From contig NC_064834.1 in NCBI RefSeq assembly GCF_024166365.1, forward strand, positions 55,532,001 through 55,596,000: a stretch of 64,000 bases of DNA, given 5' to 3'. Positions 24,395-35,107 of the stretch are shown one piece after another. Each line of letters begins with the position of its first letter. The first letter of the stretch is position 1. The notes beneath the pieces are model-generated. The model was given only the letters and a program-made list of their open reading frames with translations. It searched no databases and had not been told where the DNA came from. A program made the position numbers and the translations under genes. Source of the stretch: Elephas maximus indicus (Eukaryota; Chordata; Mammalia; Proboscidea; Elephantidae).

Positions 24395-25507
24395 TCATCA
24401 TAGACCATGCAAAGGCATTTGACTGTGTGAATCATAACAAATTATGGGTAACATTGTAAAGAATGGGAATTCCAGAGCACTTAATTTTGCTCCTGAGGAA
24501 CCTGTACATGGACCAAAAGGCAGTTGTTCAAACAGAACACGGGGATACTGTGTGGTTTAAAATCAGGAAAGGTGTGCATCAGGGTTGTATCCTTTCACCA
24601 TACTTATTTAATCTGTATGCTGAGCAAATAATTCGAGAAGCTGGACTATATGAAGAAAAACGGGGCATCAGGATTGGGGGAAGACTCCTTAACAACCTGT
24701 GTCATGCAGATGACACAACCTTGCTTGCTGAAAGTGAAGAGGACTTGAAGCACTTACTGATGAAAATCAAAGACCTCAGCCTTCAGTACAGATTATCCCT
24801 CAACATAAAGAAAACAAAAATCCTCACAGCTGGACAAATAAGCAGCATCATGATAAATGGAGAAAATATTGAAGTTGTCAAAGATTTCATTTTACTTGGA
24901 TGCACAATCCACACCCATGGAAGCAGCAGTCGAGAAATCAAACAACTTATGGGTGAATCTACTGCAAAAGGTCTTTTTTAAGTGTTAAAAAGCAAAGATG
25001 TCACTTTGAGGACAAAGGTGTGCCTGACCCAAGCCTTGGTATTTTTGATCACCTCATATACACGTGAAAGCTAGACAATGAATGAGGAAGACCAGAGAAG
25101 AGTTGATGCCTTTACATTATGGTGTTGGTGAATGATATTGAATACACCATGGACTGCCAGAAGAATGAACAAAGTTGTCTTGGAAGAAGTACAGCCAGAA
25201 ATATAGTACTTCTTGGAAGAAGTACATCCTTAGAAGCAAGGATGCCAAGACTTTGTCTTCCGTACTTTGAAAATGTTATCAGGAGGGACTAGTCCCTGGA
25301 TAAAGGACATCATGCTTGGTAATGTAGAGGGTCAGCGAAAAAAAAAAGGAAGACCCTCAGTGAGATGGATTGACCCAGTGGCTGCAAAAATGGGCTCAAA
25401 CATAGCAATGATTATGAGGATAGTGCAGGACCAGGCAGTGTTTCCTTCTGTTGTTCACAGGGTTGCTACGAGTCAGAACTGACCCAACAGCACCTGACAA
25501 CAACAAT
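24395..25507 (+). mobile_element. RTE LINE fragment with the longest readable RT frame in the window
   Basis: 5'-truncated within the reverse transcriptase and running to the tail 'gggttgctacgagtcagaac' and AAC-rich end. ORF 24463-24981 (172 codons) shows RT motifs in order: VHQGCILSPYLFNLYAEQII, then CHADDTTLLAESEEDLKHLL (YADD changed to HADD), LNIKKTKILTAG and FILLGCTI. RTE/BovB LINEs encode an endonuclease plus RT that copies the element at nicked DNA. Truncation and the active-site change indicate a dead copy. Confidence 0.9.
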
Positions 25508-25582
25508 GAATTGTAAGGAAAAGGATAAACAGTGCAATGGAGCTAGATTAAGCATCATTTCCAGGTATACAGAGTGTTGGAA

Positions 25583-25790
25583 GGAGCCCCGCTGGCACAA
25601 TGGTTAAGCACTCAGCTGCTAACCAAGAGGTCAGCAGTTCAAACCCACCAGTAACTCTGTGGGAGAAAAGACCTGACCATCTGCTCCTGTAAAGATTACA
25701 GCCTAGGAAATCCTACGGGGCAGTTCAACTTTGTCCTATAGTGTCGCTGTGAGTTGGAATAGACTCAATGACACCTAACAACAACAACAT
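25583..25790 (+). repeat. AfroSINE, longer subfamily
   Basis: 'ggagccccgctggcacaatg' start, the middle module 'tctgctcctgtaaagattac', and an end with 'ctaacaacaacaac' as in RTE tails. 'tgttgga' is repeated on both sides. Confidence 0.9.
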
Positions 25791-25799
25791 GGGATGTTG

Positions 25800-27414
25800 G
25801 AAATGATTATTTAAGTAACCCTTGATGAAATGTTTAAAAAAGGAAAGAAAAGAGTTGAAAATGGCTGTAAGAAAATGACAAGTTGACTCAGAGGTAGTCA
25901 CTTTTATTAAATCCAAAATAACTGAGATGATGTGGGCACTTGACGGATGCTATAACCAGAGTTGCAAATGAGGGGAAATTTGGGGGGATGGGAGAGTTGG
26001 GAATACTTTGAGTTAGAGATTTACATTGTTGAAGGAAAGGTATTATTACCTGTCTTAATCTTATGTTAACAAAGTCTAAATAGCTGGTGAAGTCCTTGAG
26101 GACCATGCCAAGGTGAATTTAGTTGCATCCTATGTTTCCCCAGTTTCTTATCCATGGGAAATGTATTTTCACTAAGAAAAATAGTGATATAATTTTCCAG
26201 TTGAGGGTCACTGGCATCGTCATTAAACTTCACGCATTATTTATTGGTAGCCACAGATGTGTGATGGAGCTAGATGACTGGGGAATGTTGATATCACTGA
26301 TCGGAGGAATAATTCAGACACATTATGGGAGATATTGGCACTAGTCACAATCTCCAAGATGGAGGGGGGTTGGAGATGAAGGAAGAGGTGCCTGCCTTTG
26401 CTCAAGCCCATCCCCCACATCTTGGAGTATTCCTCTCCCAGTGATCCTCACTGGGGACTCATGGTCAGGGTCTGTGCATTCTGTGGGGTTTGTACTATCC
26501 GTAAAGATTGATGATGAAGATCTAAGGCATTTTACATTGCTTTCGGGAGTGGAGACCTAGTGTTTTTTTTTTCCCTGACTGATGGGGAAGAGACTGTGTT
26601 TCAATCCTGAACTGGTCCTAAAAAGTCCTGGTTAGGCTAATTCTCAGGTTTTCTTTACAGCTATCTTTATCATCAAAGTTGGCCAAGGGGTGAAAAAGAA
26701 GAAGGATAAATGTCAGCAGTGTCCCGGAACATAGAATGGTCTCTCACTCCTTATTTTACCGGCACCATTAGACATCCTTCCTCTCCCATCTGAAAAACAT
26801 CAAGAAGAAACCTCGTATACCCTCAGGGCTGAAACAGTAATGAGAGGTAAGGGTAGAAAACTGAGTTAACTTTTTGTGCCGGCACTTCAAACAGATTTCA
26901 AACCTGTGAAATTATCTTGGGGGTTGTTATCTCTCAAAGTTCAATGTGGTTAAAGATGATTATAAGACATTCTGTTCCTTAAGGATTTGCTGACATCTAA
27001 TGCCTTTTTTCTCCAAATGAACGCAGGGGGCACATTTCTGAGTAAATAAAGGATCTGGGAAGGATGTGGCCCTGAGCAATATTTTCATTCCCATTCCCTT
27101 TCCACTGTCTCATTCCTTTACCACTCCCCACGCCCCAACCTAACCCCACCCTCACCATGATTAAGCTATCCTGAATCACTCTATTCTTCTCCCAAGGAAC
27201 ACACCCAAAAATAGCAGTGAATCATTGACACTCTTGCTTCTCCTGCCTCTAACGGACTTGACAAAATGCCAGGTCTCATGGAATAAAAGGATAGGCGCTT
27301 CAGGTGAAGGGCTCTCTTTAGGCTTGTTCAGTGTGCTATCCTGGATATTGGTTACCAGATAAACATTCTATCTGTCAGATACAGAAAGATTTTATCCCAC
27401 CAATGCTACCTACT
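25800..27414. other. Intergenic, no gene recognised
   Basis: No exon, RNA gene or repeat family identified. A T-rich run lies near 26563. Short ORFs are unremarkable. Confidence 0.3.
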
Positions 27415-27497
27415 GTCAGAATGGCTTAGCAGTCTAAAGTGCTGCATTCAGGTCACAGCCTTCCCTGGAGGCATGGATTCGAATCCCAGTCCTGACA
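27415..27497 (+). pseudogene. tRNA-Leu(CAG) pseudogene / decayed tRNA gene copy
   Basis: The 83-nt segment aligns end to end without gaps to mammalian tRNA-Leu(CAG): acceptor GTCAGAA/TCCTGAC, anticodon loop TTCAGGT, a long Leu-type variable arm (CCTTCCCTGGAGGC), T-loop TTCGAATC and discriminator A. I count about 13 differences from the human gene as I remember it, many of them CpG decay (CG to TG or CA). They leave mismatches in acceptor pair 6, the anticodon stem and two T-stem pairs, and alter the D-loop GG. A TTTTT run at 27505-27509 could serve as a pol III terminator. The B box survives, but folding is probably too damaged for a working tRNA. Confidence 0.8.
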
Positions 27498-27509
27498 CAA
27501 TTACTTTTT

Positions 27510-27655
27510 CGGAGCCCTGGTGGTGAGTGGTTAAGAGCTACGGCTGCTAACCAAACGGTCAACAGTTCCTCAAATCCATCGGCCTCTCCTTAAAAACCCT
27601 ATGGAGCAGTTCTACTCTGTTCTATAGGGTCACTAGGAGTCAGAATCGGCGACAC
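27510..27655 (+). repeat. AfroSINE, tail-truncated
   Basis: 'ggagccctggtggtgagtgg' to 'cactaggagtcagaatcggc'. It begins right after the T-run that follows the tRNA-Leu relic. Confidence 0.88.
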
Positions 27656-30360
27656 GTATAATAGTATTGACCACCATACTCATATTGTAAGTTATCATCC
27701 TACTTACTGAGGCAATCTCTCAGGCACGCCTAATAGATAAATCAGGGGCTCTTTCATCTTGGGGTTGAAAATAAAATGCTCTTTTGCTTATCTTGGCTAA
27801 AGAATATTAAACAGTTTACCCACAAAGGCCGTTTCTTTGGTATTGAGGCACTGAAAGTCTTTATCAGTCTCTACAAGTGAAGCAATTACACATTAAGTGG
27901 AATTCCACATGAGACTTTTAGGTAACATAGAAAAGAAGTAGAAATAGTTTATTATTCTGAGAGAGAAATTTATGAATTGACAGAGCTTTAAAACACCGCT
28001 CTACCATGGATACTACTTACAAGATGCCACTTGAATTTTCCACAAAAGAAACTTAGAGAAGAGTTTTTGAAGGTGATTTGCAACTTACATGCAAATATCA
28101 CAGGAACTATTGAAAGCCAGTTAAGAGAATTTAGATTATCTTGCATTATAAAACTGTATTAAATTTAGCTTGTTTAATTTGTCCTAATGGCATTACAAAT
28201 CAACTCAACCATTTGGATTTTACAAAATTTCTCACCCAAGTGGGACCTTATCCTAATTTTAAAAGTATATTTTCATATCTTTATTAAAAAAAAAACATAT
28301 AGTATATAATACATATACTAGCTATGTCTACATGTAACCAAAATTTTTGCCAATGCAGAAAAGTCAATGAATTATATGAAATTTAGGTTATCCTGGTATT
28401 CCTGTTATGATTTTTTAAATAACACTAAATCCAAAAATTAAAAAAAAAATCTGAAATAAAAATTTTCACTGTGTCTGAAAAGTGTGTGTGTACGTGGAAA
28501 GAAAGAGAGAAAGGGAGAGAGAGGAAAGGTGGGGGGGTGTGGAGAGAGAAACGATTCGTTACTCTCTTCTTCCTATTAAAAATAATAAAAACAAACAAAA
28601 AAAAACCTCGTAAAGATCTTTAGGCCTATGTCATCACTCTACCAACAATAATCACAGACAAGAAGGGAAGAAGCAGATTACCACACCCTGATGAATAATA
28701 AAGTGGCCAACAGTAGCCTTGGGTACTGAAGAAATTTAAACACACAGACACACACAGAAGGCCTGGGTAGATTCATATTAATTACCATTATCCTTGAATT
28801 TTGTTGCTCAAGTTGTTCTCTCTATGGTAGGGTATGTAGTCTTTGCCTTCAGACTCAATGTGACAATATTTTTTCCTGCCTGAAAAGTTTCATATGAAAC
28901 ATGGAATGTCCTGTGTCAGAAACATCAAACTCGATGGGCTAATAGATTTCTGCCCCTAAAGATATGGACATGCTTTCAAGGCTTTATTAAAGGTACAATG
29001 AAAACTACAGCAGCAGATCCCTTACACTTCACTGAGAGTGAAAGGTAGGCCTCCATACTGGTATATGAAAGGAGTAAGTAAAATACAAACTAACATATGG
29101 GAAGAGTATTCAATCCTAACAATGCATGGAAGTCAGAGATGTGGGTCAACATACGTACATTTCAGAAATACAGGTTCTTCTGGGTACTCGTTTTGAAGCT
29201 CTTTGAAAATTTGGCCAAAACAATTCCATTTTAATATACTAGTTCACATAACAATAAGCAAGTCAGGACATTTCAAGACAAGAAGTTTTCTTTTATGCAA
29301 CCGGCAAAAACAGAGCTTTAAGCCTAAATTGTAATGATAAAAGGATTTGGGAGCAGCTGAATTTAGGGAATCATAAAAACAACCCACCCTTATGCCCCAA
29401 GGTATAAAGAACATGCAGAGTCTGCATCGTGAATCTAGTGTCAGGACAAATCACTCTGCTTTATTCCAGTGAGATTAACTGATGCCAGTGGATGAGTAAA
29501 GTGAGAAATAAACGTACAGAATGAGACCTGTGGTTTGATGAGGTGAATAACATCTGTATTACAAAGTCATGAGTTCTGTCTTCCATTTTGTAAATTCCTT
29601 CAGGTTAATTTATGTAATTAATAACAAATTTAGAGGGATTGGAATATGTATTATTATTTATATGTGAGGCTCCAAAGCTTCTGCTATTTGTAGCTTAAAC
29701 TGTGAAGGAGTTTAAGGTCACTGACTAAAGAATGATTTGTGGCCTTTGGGGTGCGGGGGATAAAGAGATGAAAGAATTACGTGATAAATCCCCTTGAATC
29801 AATCTGGGAATGGTATATTTGCATATCTGAATCAACAACTACTCAGTGGTTCTTAGCTTTCTAGTGCTATTTTAGGTGCCTCTCAGGAATTCTCATTTAA
29901 TCCTTCAATCCCTAGAATGTAGGTACTATTACCCCATTTTAAGGATGTGGAAACTGAGGCACAGAGACTCCGCATTGAAAAGTTCATAAAATAACCAAAC
30001 CAGGATTTGAACCTAGACAATTTGACTCAAATCTTTACGTCCTTAATCACTGCATTAGATTGTTTTCAGGTTCTATATTTATACTTGAGTGTTTAGGACT
30101 CAGTTACTTCCTTCTGGATTCTGGCTACTCCTAAAAAACTAAGCATCCATTATTTTGGAATTTACATCATAACACCAATCTTAGAATTTGACACATTTTT
30201 CTTAGAACACTTTTTTTCTCAAGTCTAAGGAGCATTTTTTTTTTTTTTTAAGGAGCATTAGAGCTCAGATGTTAGTAAAGAGACAATGTCAACGTTTTAA
30301 GTGGACATTCAATAGGACCGAAAACACCGTCCCCTTAAAATTCCCAGCTTCCAGGTGACT
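27656..30360. other. Intergenic upstream of SFR1; mostly unrecognised
   Basis: Contains a purine-rich run (28498-28552), A-rich tracts and one MIR. No exon or RNA gene is supported. Confidence 0.35.
29860..30060 (+). repeat. MIR SINE
   Basis: 'tctcatttaatccttcaatc', 'gtaggtactattaccccatt', 'ggaaactgaggcacagagac' and 'aaccaggatttgaacctaga' follow the MIR consensus in order. Confidence 0.85.
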
Positions 30361-30422
30361 CAGAAACTACTCCATCGGCTTCCCGTAAACCCAGCGCTAC
30401 ACCCAATTCAGTTAACTTCGTT

Positions 30423-30435
30423 GTTGCATAGCAAC
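30423..30435. promoter_or_regulatory. RFX-type X-box, palindromic GTTGCATAGCAAC
   Basis: GTTGC-AT-AGCAAC is an imperfect palindrome matching the two RFX half-sites (GTTGC and GCAAC). It sits in a locally CpG-containing stretch about 870 bp upstream of the SFR1 ATG. RFX factors drive ciliary and cell-cycle genes. Binding here is inferred from the motif only. Confidence 0.45.
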
Positions 30436-31049
30436 AGAACATCGCAACACGGGAAACGAGACTATTTTAGGCTAAGGATGCCCGGTACTCAGCAAAGGCC
30501 ATATTTGCCTCAAGCATCTAAATACTGGACCAACACAGTCTTATTTCGTAATTGTTCTGTTTCGTGTATTGAATCACAACAAATTTTGTTAGGCTAAATT
30601 TTCTCTCAGATTTGACTGAAAGATTTGAAGTCAAACTAAAGAATCGAAAGTTCGAGGTAGATACAGTAGGAAACCTGGGGACGGGACCCCCGAGTTTGAG
30701 TCAAAAATCAAAGGGGAGAAATGAGCTCAATTGAATCCGCCGGGACTCTTGGATGAATTTCTAACACATTTCACTGCCGTTTTGTGGTCTCTGCCTTAGG
30801 GCGGTTTACAAGCTGTAAATTTAACGCGTAGCTAGCCGTGGTTTTAGGTCCCTTCAAGTACGAGGAAGGGCCTTTATTGTAGTGAGCAAGGAGCTGACAT
30901 AGGAGGAGACAGCAGAATGGGGAGGCGGAGAGAGAAATCCCAGAGGCACTTCACACACACAAAAGCAACGAAGCAGGGTAGAAAGACGATTGACGGAAAG
31001 AGAAAGGAAGGAAAGCCTCCTCCCTTCAGGATTGGCTATCCATTGTGAA

Positions 31050-31320
31050 TGGCAATCCCGCCCGCCCGCGCGCGCGCAGAAGCGGCAGCCGCGCGCGCGC
31101 AGTCTCGCGGCTCCCGGGGGCTGGACGGAGCAGCGCAGCGCGCGTCAGTCAATCTGGCCAATCACGCGTCTCTCCCGCTTCGGGGGTGGCCCCGCCCCGC
31201 CGCCCTCGCGGAGCCTCGTGGACGCGCGCCCGTAGTTCGGGACCCGGGCAGCGGGAGGTTTACGGTCGTTGCTGCGCGCGCTTCCTGAGCGCTCTGGGAT
31301 GGCGGAGGGAGGTAGCGTGC
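31050..31320 (+). promoter_or_regulatory. SFR1: CpG-island core promoter of SFR1
   Basis: GC content and CpG density jump sharply here compared with the AT-rich flanks: runs of CGCGCG at about 31068-31100, GC boxes 'ccccgccccgccgcc' near 31190, and dense CpG up to the ATG. A CCAAT box lies at 31158-31162, and an inverted one (ATTGG) lies just upstream at 31031-31035. No TATA box is evident. This is the usual form of a broadly active CpG-island promoter. Whether it also fires leftwards cannot be told from sequence. Confidence 0.85.
31299..31311 (+). CDS. SFR1: SFR1 coding exon 1
   Basis: This 13-nt coding part (ATG GCG GAG GGA G) is followed by donor GTAGCG. It encodes MAEG and the first base of Glu5, which exon 2 completes. 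The ATG was chosen because MAEGE matches the known mammalian N-terminus and lies at the end of the CpG island. The 5' UTR start cannot be fixed from sequence. Confidence 0.9.
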
Positions 31321-34300
31321 TAGGCCGTGGCTGTTGAGAGATGACCTTATTCGCGGGTCTGCAGTGGAGTCCATTTGAGCTCCATTTCCGCAGTCGGGGA
31401 TCTTTTCAACTTCACCTCAGGCCTGGGGTCCCTCGACGACTAGTGTGGGTTTTCTGCAATGGTGGGAAGGAAAGGAGGACTCCTCCCCCTGGTTCGATCC
31501 TGATAAAGTTGACGCCTTTGTTTGTGGAAACAAACTTCAATCGACTTTCCTTTTCAGGCCCTATTTGCTACTTAAAACTAAAATGGCAAACGCTTGCGCT
31601 CCTTCTGCCGTACTTCTGGAGGGTCACTGATTCTAGTCACCCGCTTTCAGGGTTCGGGGTGGCCTGTCAGGTCTGATTATATTTTTTGAGTTGAGATCTT
31701 GGTTATATTTCATTATGAAGTTGCCATAACCAAATTAATTCTTGACTATCCACAGTTGTTATTTTTCCCCATGTGGCAGATTTTGAAGATATTGTGATAG
31801 ATAAAAAGTCTTGTTTAAATGAGATACCAGCCGGTTATATGTGGGAAGGTAAAAAGAAAACAAAAGTGCAAAAAGACCAAAAACTAATCACAACTAAGTG
31901 AAATGAGAGGAAATTGCTGGCTTACTTGGAGACGTTACGTACAACAAACCAAAAATTCTTTGATAAAATTGAGGAATTCATAGAGGGATAGGTTAATTTG
32001 ATTTTAATTTTGTGATTATCTTTCTTTTTTAGAGATAAATGAAGATTTCATTTCTGAGATGGAAAGCCCAGACTCAGCTGTGATTTTACCTAGCACTCCG
32101 CAGGCCTGTGAGATTCCATCCTCTCCCTGTACATATAGTTCAGGAAAACAAGTATGAAAATCTTAGTTTTTCTGGTGAATCCATTTTATGTTTCTAAGTG
32201 TTGTGACAGTGGTGGTTCTGAGTCTACTGAAGATTGTTAATTAACATAATGTGTAGCATTAATAAGAAAATGTATTTTATTAAATATTAAATAATTTTAG
32301 GTTTTTTCCTGAGATAACATATTTGACCTTTTCCCCCCGAAATTTTCATCTCGAATAAATTATTCTCCTATCAGGCTGTTAGGAGCCCCGGTGGTTACAG
32401 CTCTTGGCTGCTAACCAAAAGGTCAGTGGTTCACACCTACCTGGGGAGACAGGTGTGGCAGTCAGCTTCCATAAAGATTTACAGCCTTGGAAACCCTGTG
32501 GGGGCAGTTCTACTCTGTCCTGCAGGGTTGCTATGAGTTGGAATTGACTCAATGGCGATAGGTTTAGGTTTTTTTTTTTTTGGTATCAGATAATTATGAT
32601 ACTCCAAATTGAGGAAGTTTGAATATGTGCAGTGTAATCATTATAAGGTTGTTGGTGGCAGGATCTAGACCTTTTCCTTAATTCTTAACTCTGAAGTACC
32701 TAGAATGGTGTCAGGCATGTTGCTCAACAGATGTTTGTGATTAGTAGGATAAGTGTCTCAACATTATTTTTGAAGGATATTGATCTTGCTAAAGTAAAAA
32801 GAGTGCAACTAGTGGATCATCTGGGGATTTAAGCCTTTTTGTGATGGTTACTTATAGGTATATGGAGATAGAAAGTTATTTAGTGGTGTCTACCACAGAA
32901 ATAAGGAGCCCTTGGGGCACAGTGGTTAAGGCTGCTAATTGAAAGATTGGCAGTTCAAACCCACTGGCTGCTTGGAGGGCGAAATATGTGGCAGTTTGCT
33001 TCTGTAAAGATTTACAGCCTGGGAAACCCTACGGGGCAAGTTCTACTCTGTCCTCCAAAAAAACCAAACCAAACCCAGTGCCGTCGAGTCGATTCCGACT
33101 CATAGCAACCCTATAGGACCGAGTAGAATTGCCCCATAGAGTTTCCAAGGAGTGCCTGGCGGATTTGAACTGCCAACCCTTTGGTTAGCGGCCGTAGCAC
33201 TTAACCACTATGCCACCAGGGTTTCCACTCTGCCCTGTAAGGTTGCTGAGTCGGAATCAACTCCACGGCACACAACAGCAACCATAGAAACATAAGGTCC
33301 TAATAGATTTATACATCAAGAATGTTTTTCTTGGTTAATGGTTTAAATGTTTTGTGCCTTTTTTAGCCTATGAGTGCAACACTTAGAGAACGATTAAGGA
33401 AAACAAGATCATCATTTAATTCCTGTTCCAGTGTGGTGAAACGCCTGAAAGTAGAGAATGAAGAAAGTGATCCGATTTTTTCAGAGAAACCAGTATCCTC
33501 AATGGAAGAAAACCATTTGGAATTTCAAGGAAGTTTTAAACACACAGACAGTGAATCTGAAAAGAGTACATATTTAAAAAACACCTTCAAGAATATCAGT
33601 GCCTGTGAATCTAAATCACTTGATATTGGGTCATGCAGTGCTCTCCAAAATGATTTTGCCAGTGAGAATCTTCCCAAACAAGAATTAAAGGAAGAAAAAG
33701 CAAAATTGGTGAAGCAGGTTCAGGAGAAAGAAGACTTCCTTCGGAGGCTAAAACTAGTCAAAATGTATAGATCAAAGGTGAGAAGAATTTCAGAACTATT
33801 GCGTAAAACTTGTTTAAGATAAACTACAGGGAAGTAATTTCAAGAATAGAAAAATTTAGCATACTAAATAAGAAGCCAAGTCTCCAGAAATCTGGCTTTA
33901 AATAACTTTAACTCAAAGAGAGTCAGATTTGGAGAAGAGAACTCTAAGCACCAGATAGAACTTTTCAAAAATCCCAGCTGAAGTTGATCTTATTTAATAT
34001 TCAGTTGAAACTTTTTTCTCTGGTTTCCAGCCTATAGCAGTATTAGAAGTATCAAATGTAAGATGCAGGAGGGGACAGAGTGATGGCTAATAGTGAATGA
34101 GTAAAAAAGCTAAAAGTGACCCACAGAGTACAATAAAAAGTATTTTTAGTAATGACCTTATGTTTCCCCCAAATAATTAAAATATTGCCGGCATTCTGTT
34201 TGAGAAAATAAATATACATTAGATTTTTTTTATTTCAATTCAGGTAAATTGAATTCAATAAACTTGGGTACTAAAAATCACCGGAATAACTCATGTATAT

Positions 34301-35107
34301 GCAATAGCTCATTCTTCCCCAACAGTGTGGAGTAAATGATGGGATTAGCGTATCTCATTTGCTCACTTTGAACTTTTAGGCTTTTTCTAAACATGACTAC
34401 TTGAATTTTTTAAGGTTTTGAATGTTGAAAATATTTTTAATTTAAATATTGTCATTTTAAAGTACAGCTGTAACCTAAAAAGTGGATTTTTTTTAACCTA
34501 TATCGTTGCTTCACTACATAGCTTTTGCCCTATTTAGTGATTTGATTTTTCCCTATTTGTACGGATGGCCCAGAGCATGGACTGAACAACAGAGACAGAA
34601 CTCAAAGGGACATTGTAACCATTCTGCTTATAACCATCCTGCTTTTCTGTGGGTAGAAGTCTTATTTATCCCCAAATGCGTTAGTCTTTAAACACATAAC
34701 AGCAACTGATTTAACGACTTTTGTTATGTGAAAATAGTGTGACTATCTAGTTACTGCCATACATGTATATATATGTATATAAAACCAAATCCATTTCTGT
34801 TGGGTGGATCCCGACTCCTAGTGACCCTGTAGGACAGAGTAGAGCTGCCCCATAGGGTTTCCAAGGAGTGGCTGGTGGATATATATATATATAATTTTTT
34901 TTCCTTCTGTTTCAGAATGACCTGTCTCAGTTACAGTTGCTAATAAAGAAGTGGAGAAACTGTAGCCAACAGTTGCTTTATGAGTTGCAGTCAGCTATGT
35001 CTGAGGAGAACAAGAAACTAAGCCTTACTGAGTTGATAGACTACTATGGGTTAGATGATAAATTGCTACACTATAACAGAAGTGAAGAAGAATTTATAGG
35101 TGTTTAA
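31299..35107 (+). CDS. SFR1: SFR1, SWI5-dependent homologous recombination repair protein 1 (complete, 4 coding exons)
   Basis: Coding exons are 31299-31311, 32033-32151, 33367-33777 and 34916-35107 (735 nt, 244 residues plus TAA). All introns are GT-AG and the phases agree, so the frame is unbroken. The protein starts MAEGEINEDF and ends [11 protein letters not shown], and it follows mammalian SFR1 (about 245 residues in human) throughout. Residues about 1-150 are polar, serine-rich and probably disordered, with a basic patch RERLRKTR near residue 50. Residues about 150-205 are charged and heptad-like ([20 protein letters not shown]). The C-terminus carries the conserved [12 protein letters not shown] block. 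From family knowledge: SFR1 pairs with SWI5 to stabilise RAD51 filaments and stimulate strand exchange in nuclear homologous recombination, and an oestrogen-receptor coactivator role is also reported. The start ATG is at the 3' edge of a CpG island, and introns 1-3 carry only SINE and simple sequence of note. Confidence 0.96.
32033..32151 (+). CDS. SFR1: SFR1 coding exon 2
   Basis: The acceptor is the pyrimidine run ending TTTTTTAG and the donor is CAA|GTATGA. The exon encodes residues 5-44, including the stretch [15 protein letters not shown], which is conserved in mammalian SFR1. It enters with two bases (AG) that complete Glu5 and leaves in phase 0. Confidence 0.93.
32391..32581 (+). repeat. 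AfroSINE in SFR1 intron 2
   Basis: 'ggagccccggtggttacagc' start, longer-subfamily module 'cttccataaagatttacagc', tail 'gctatgagttggaattgact' and a T-rich end. It lies well away from both splice sites. Confidence 0.92.
32904..33291 (+). repeat. AfroSINE in SFR1 intron 2, split by another AfroSINE
   Basis: Parts 32904-33056 and 33227-33291 make one element ('ggagcccttggggcacagtg' ... 'gcacacaacagcaacc'). The antisense SINE at 33057-33226 lies inside it. Confidence 0.9.
33057..33226 (-). repeat. AfroSINE (antisense) nested in a sense AfroSINE
   Basis: 'aaccaaacccagtgccgtcg' to 'tgccaccagggtttcc'. The host word 'actctgtcct' at 33045-33054 recurs as 'actctgccct' at 33227-33236, the expected target duplication. 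It keeps CpGs, so it is younger than the host. Confidence 0.93.
33367..33777 (+). CDS. SFR1: SFR1 coding exon 3
   Basis: The acceptor is TTTTTTAG|CCTATG and the donor AAG|GTGAGA. This largest exon encodes residues 45-181: the basic RERLRKTR segment, the long acidic/serine-rich middle and the start of the heptad-like region ending KMYRSK. The frame runs 14 codons past the donor into the intron before a stop. I read that as intron sequence, because the exon 4 join is in frame and conserved. Confidence 0.95.
34782..34880 (-). repeat. AfroSINE fragment in SFR1 intron 3
   Basis: 'aaccaaatccatttctgttg' to 'aaggagtggctggtggat', then (AT)n. It is truncated and ends about 35 bp before the exon 4 acceptor. 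Confidence 0.85.
34916..35107 (+). CDS. SFR1: SFR1 coding exon 4 (terminal)
   Basis: The acceptor is TTCTGTTTCAG|AATGAC. The exon encodes residues 182-244 and the TAA at 35105-35107. It holds the most conserved part of the protein ([36 protein letters not shown]), the region expected from family knowledge to contact SWI5. A truncated AfroSINE and a short (AT)n run end about 25 bp before the acceptor. Confidence 0.95.
   Translation, partial: NDLSQLQLLIKKWRNCSQQLLYELQSAMSEENKKLSLTELIDYYGLDDKLLHYNRSEEEFIGV

Noticed and set aside
25180-25225. Small palindrome 'gtacttcttggaagaagtac'
   Set aside because: It arises from a short local duplication within the RTE 3' region and has no sign of function.
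1-31000. Search for COL17A1 exons expected left of SFR1
   Set aside because: No collagen Gly-X-Y coding pattern on either strand; in human the gap to SFR1 is tens of kilobases, so the gene is likely off-window.
31045-31323. Arg/Ala/Pro-rich ORFs in the CpG island
   Set aside because: High GC removes stop codons in all frames; the composition is that of translated CpG-island DNA and no family is recognisable.
33778-33822. SFR1 frame continuing past exon 3 into the intron (14 codons)
   Set aside because: A good donor (AAG|GTGAGA) ends the exon and the in-frame exon 4 encodes the conserved C-terminus. The extension is intronic; an intron-retained isoform cannot be shown from sequence.
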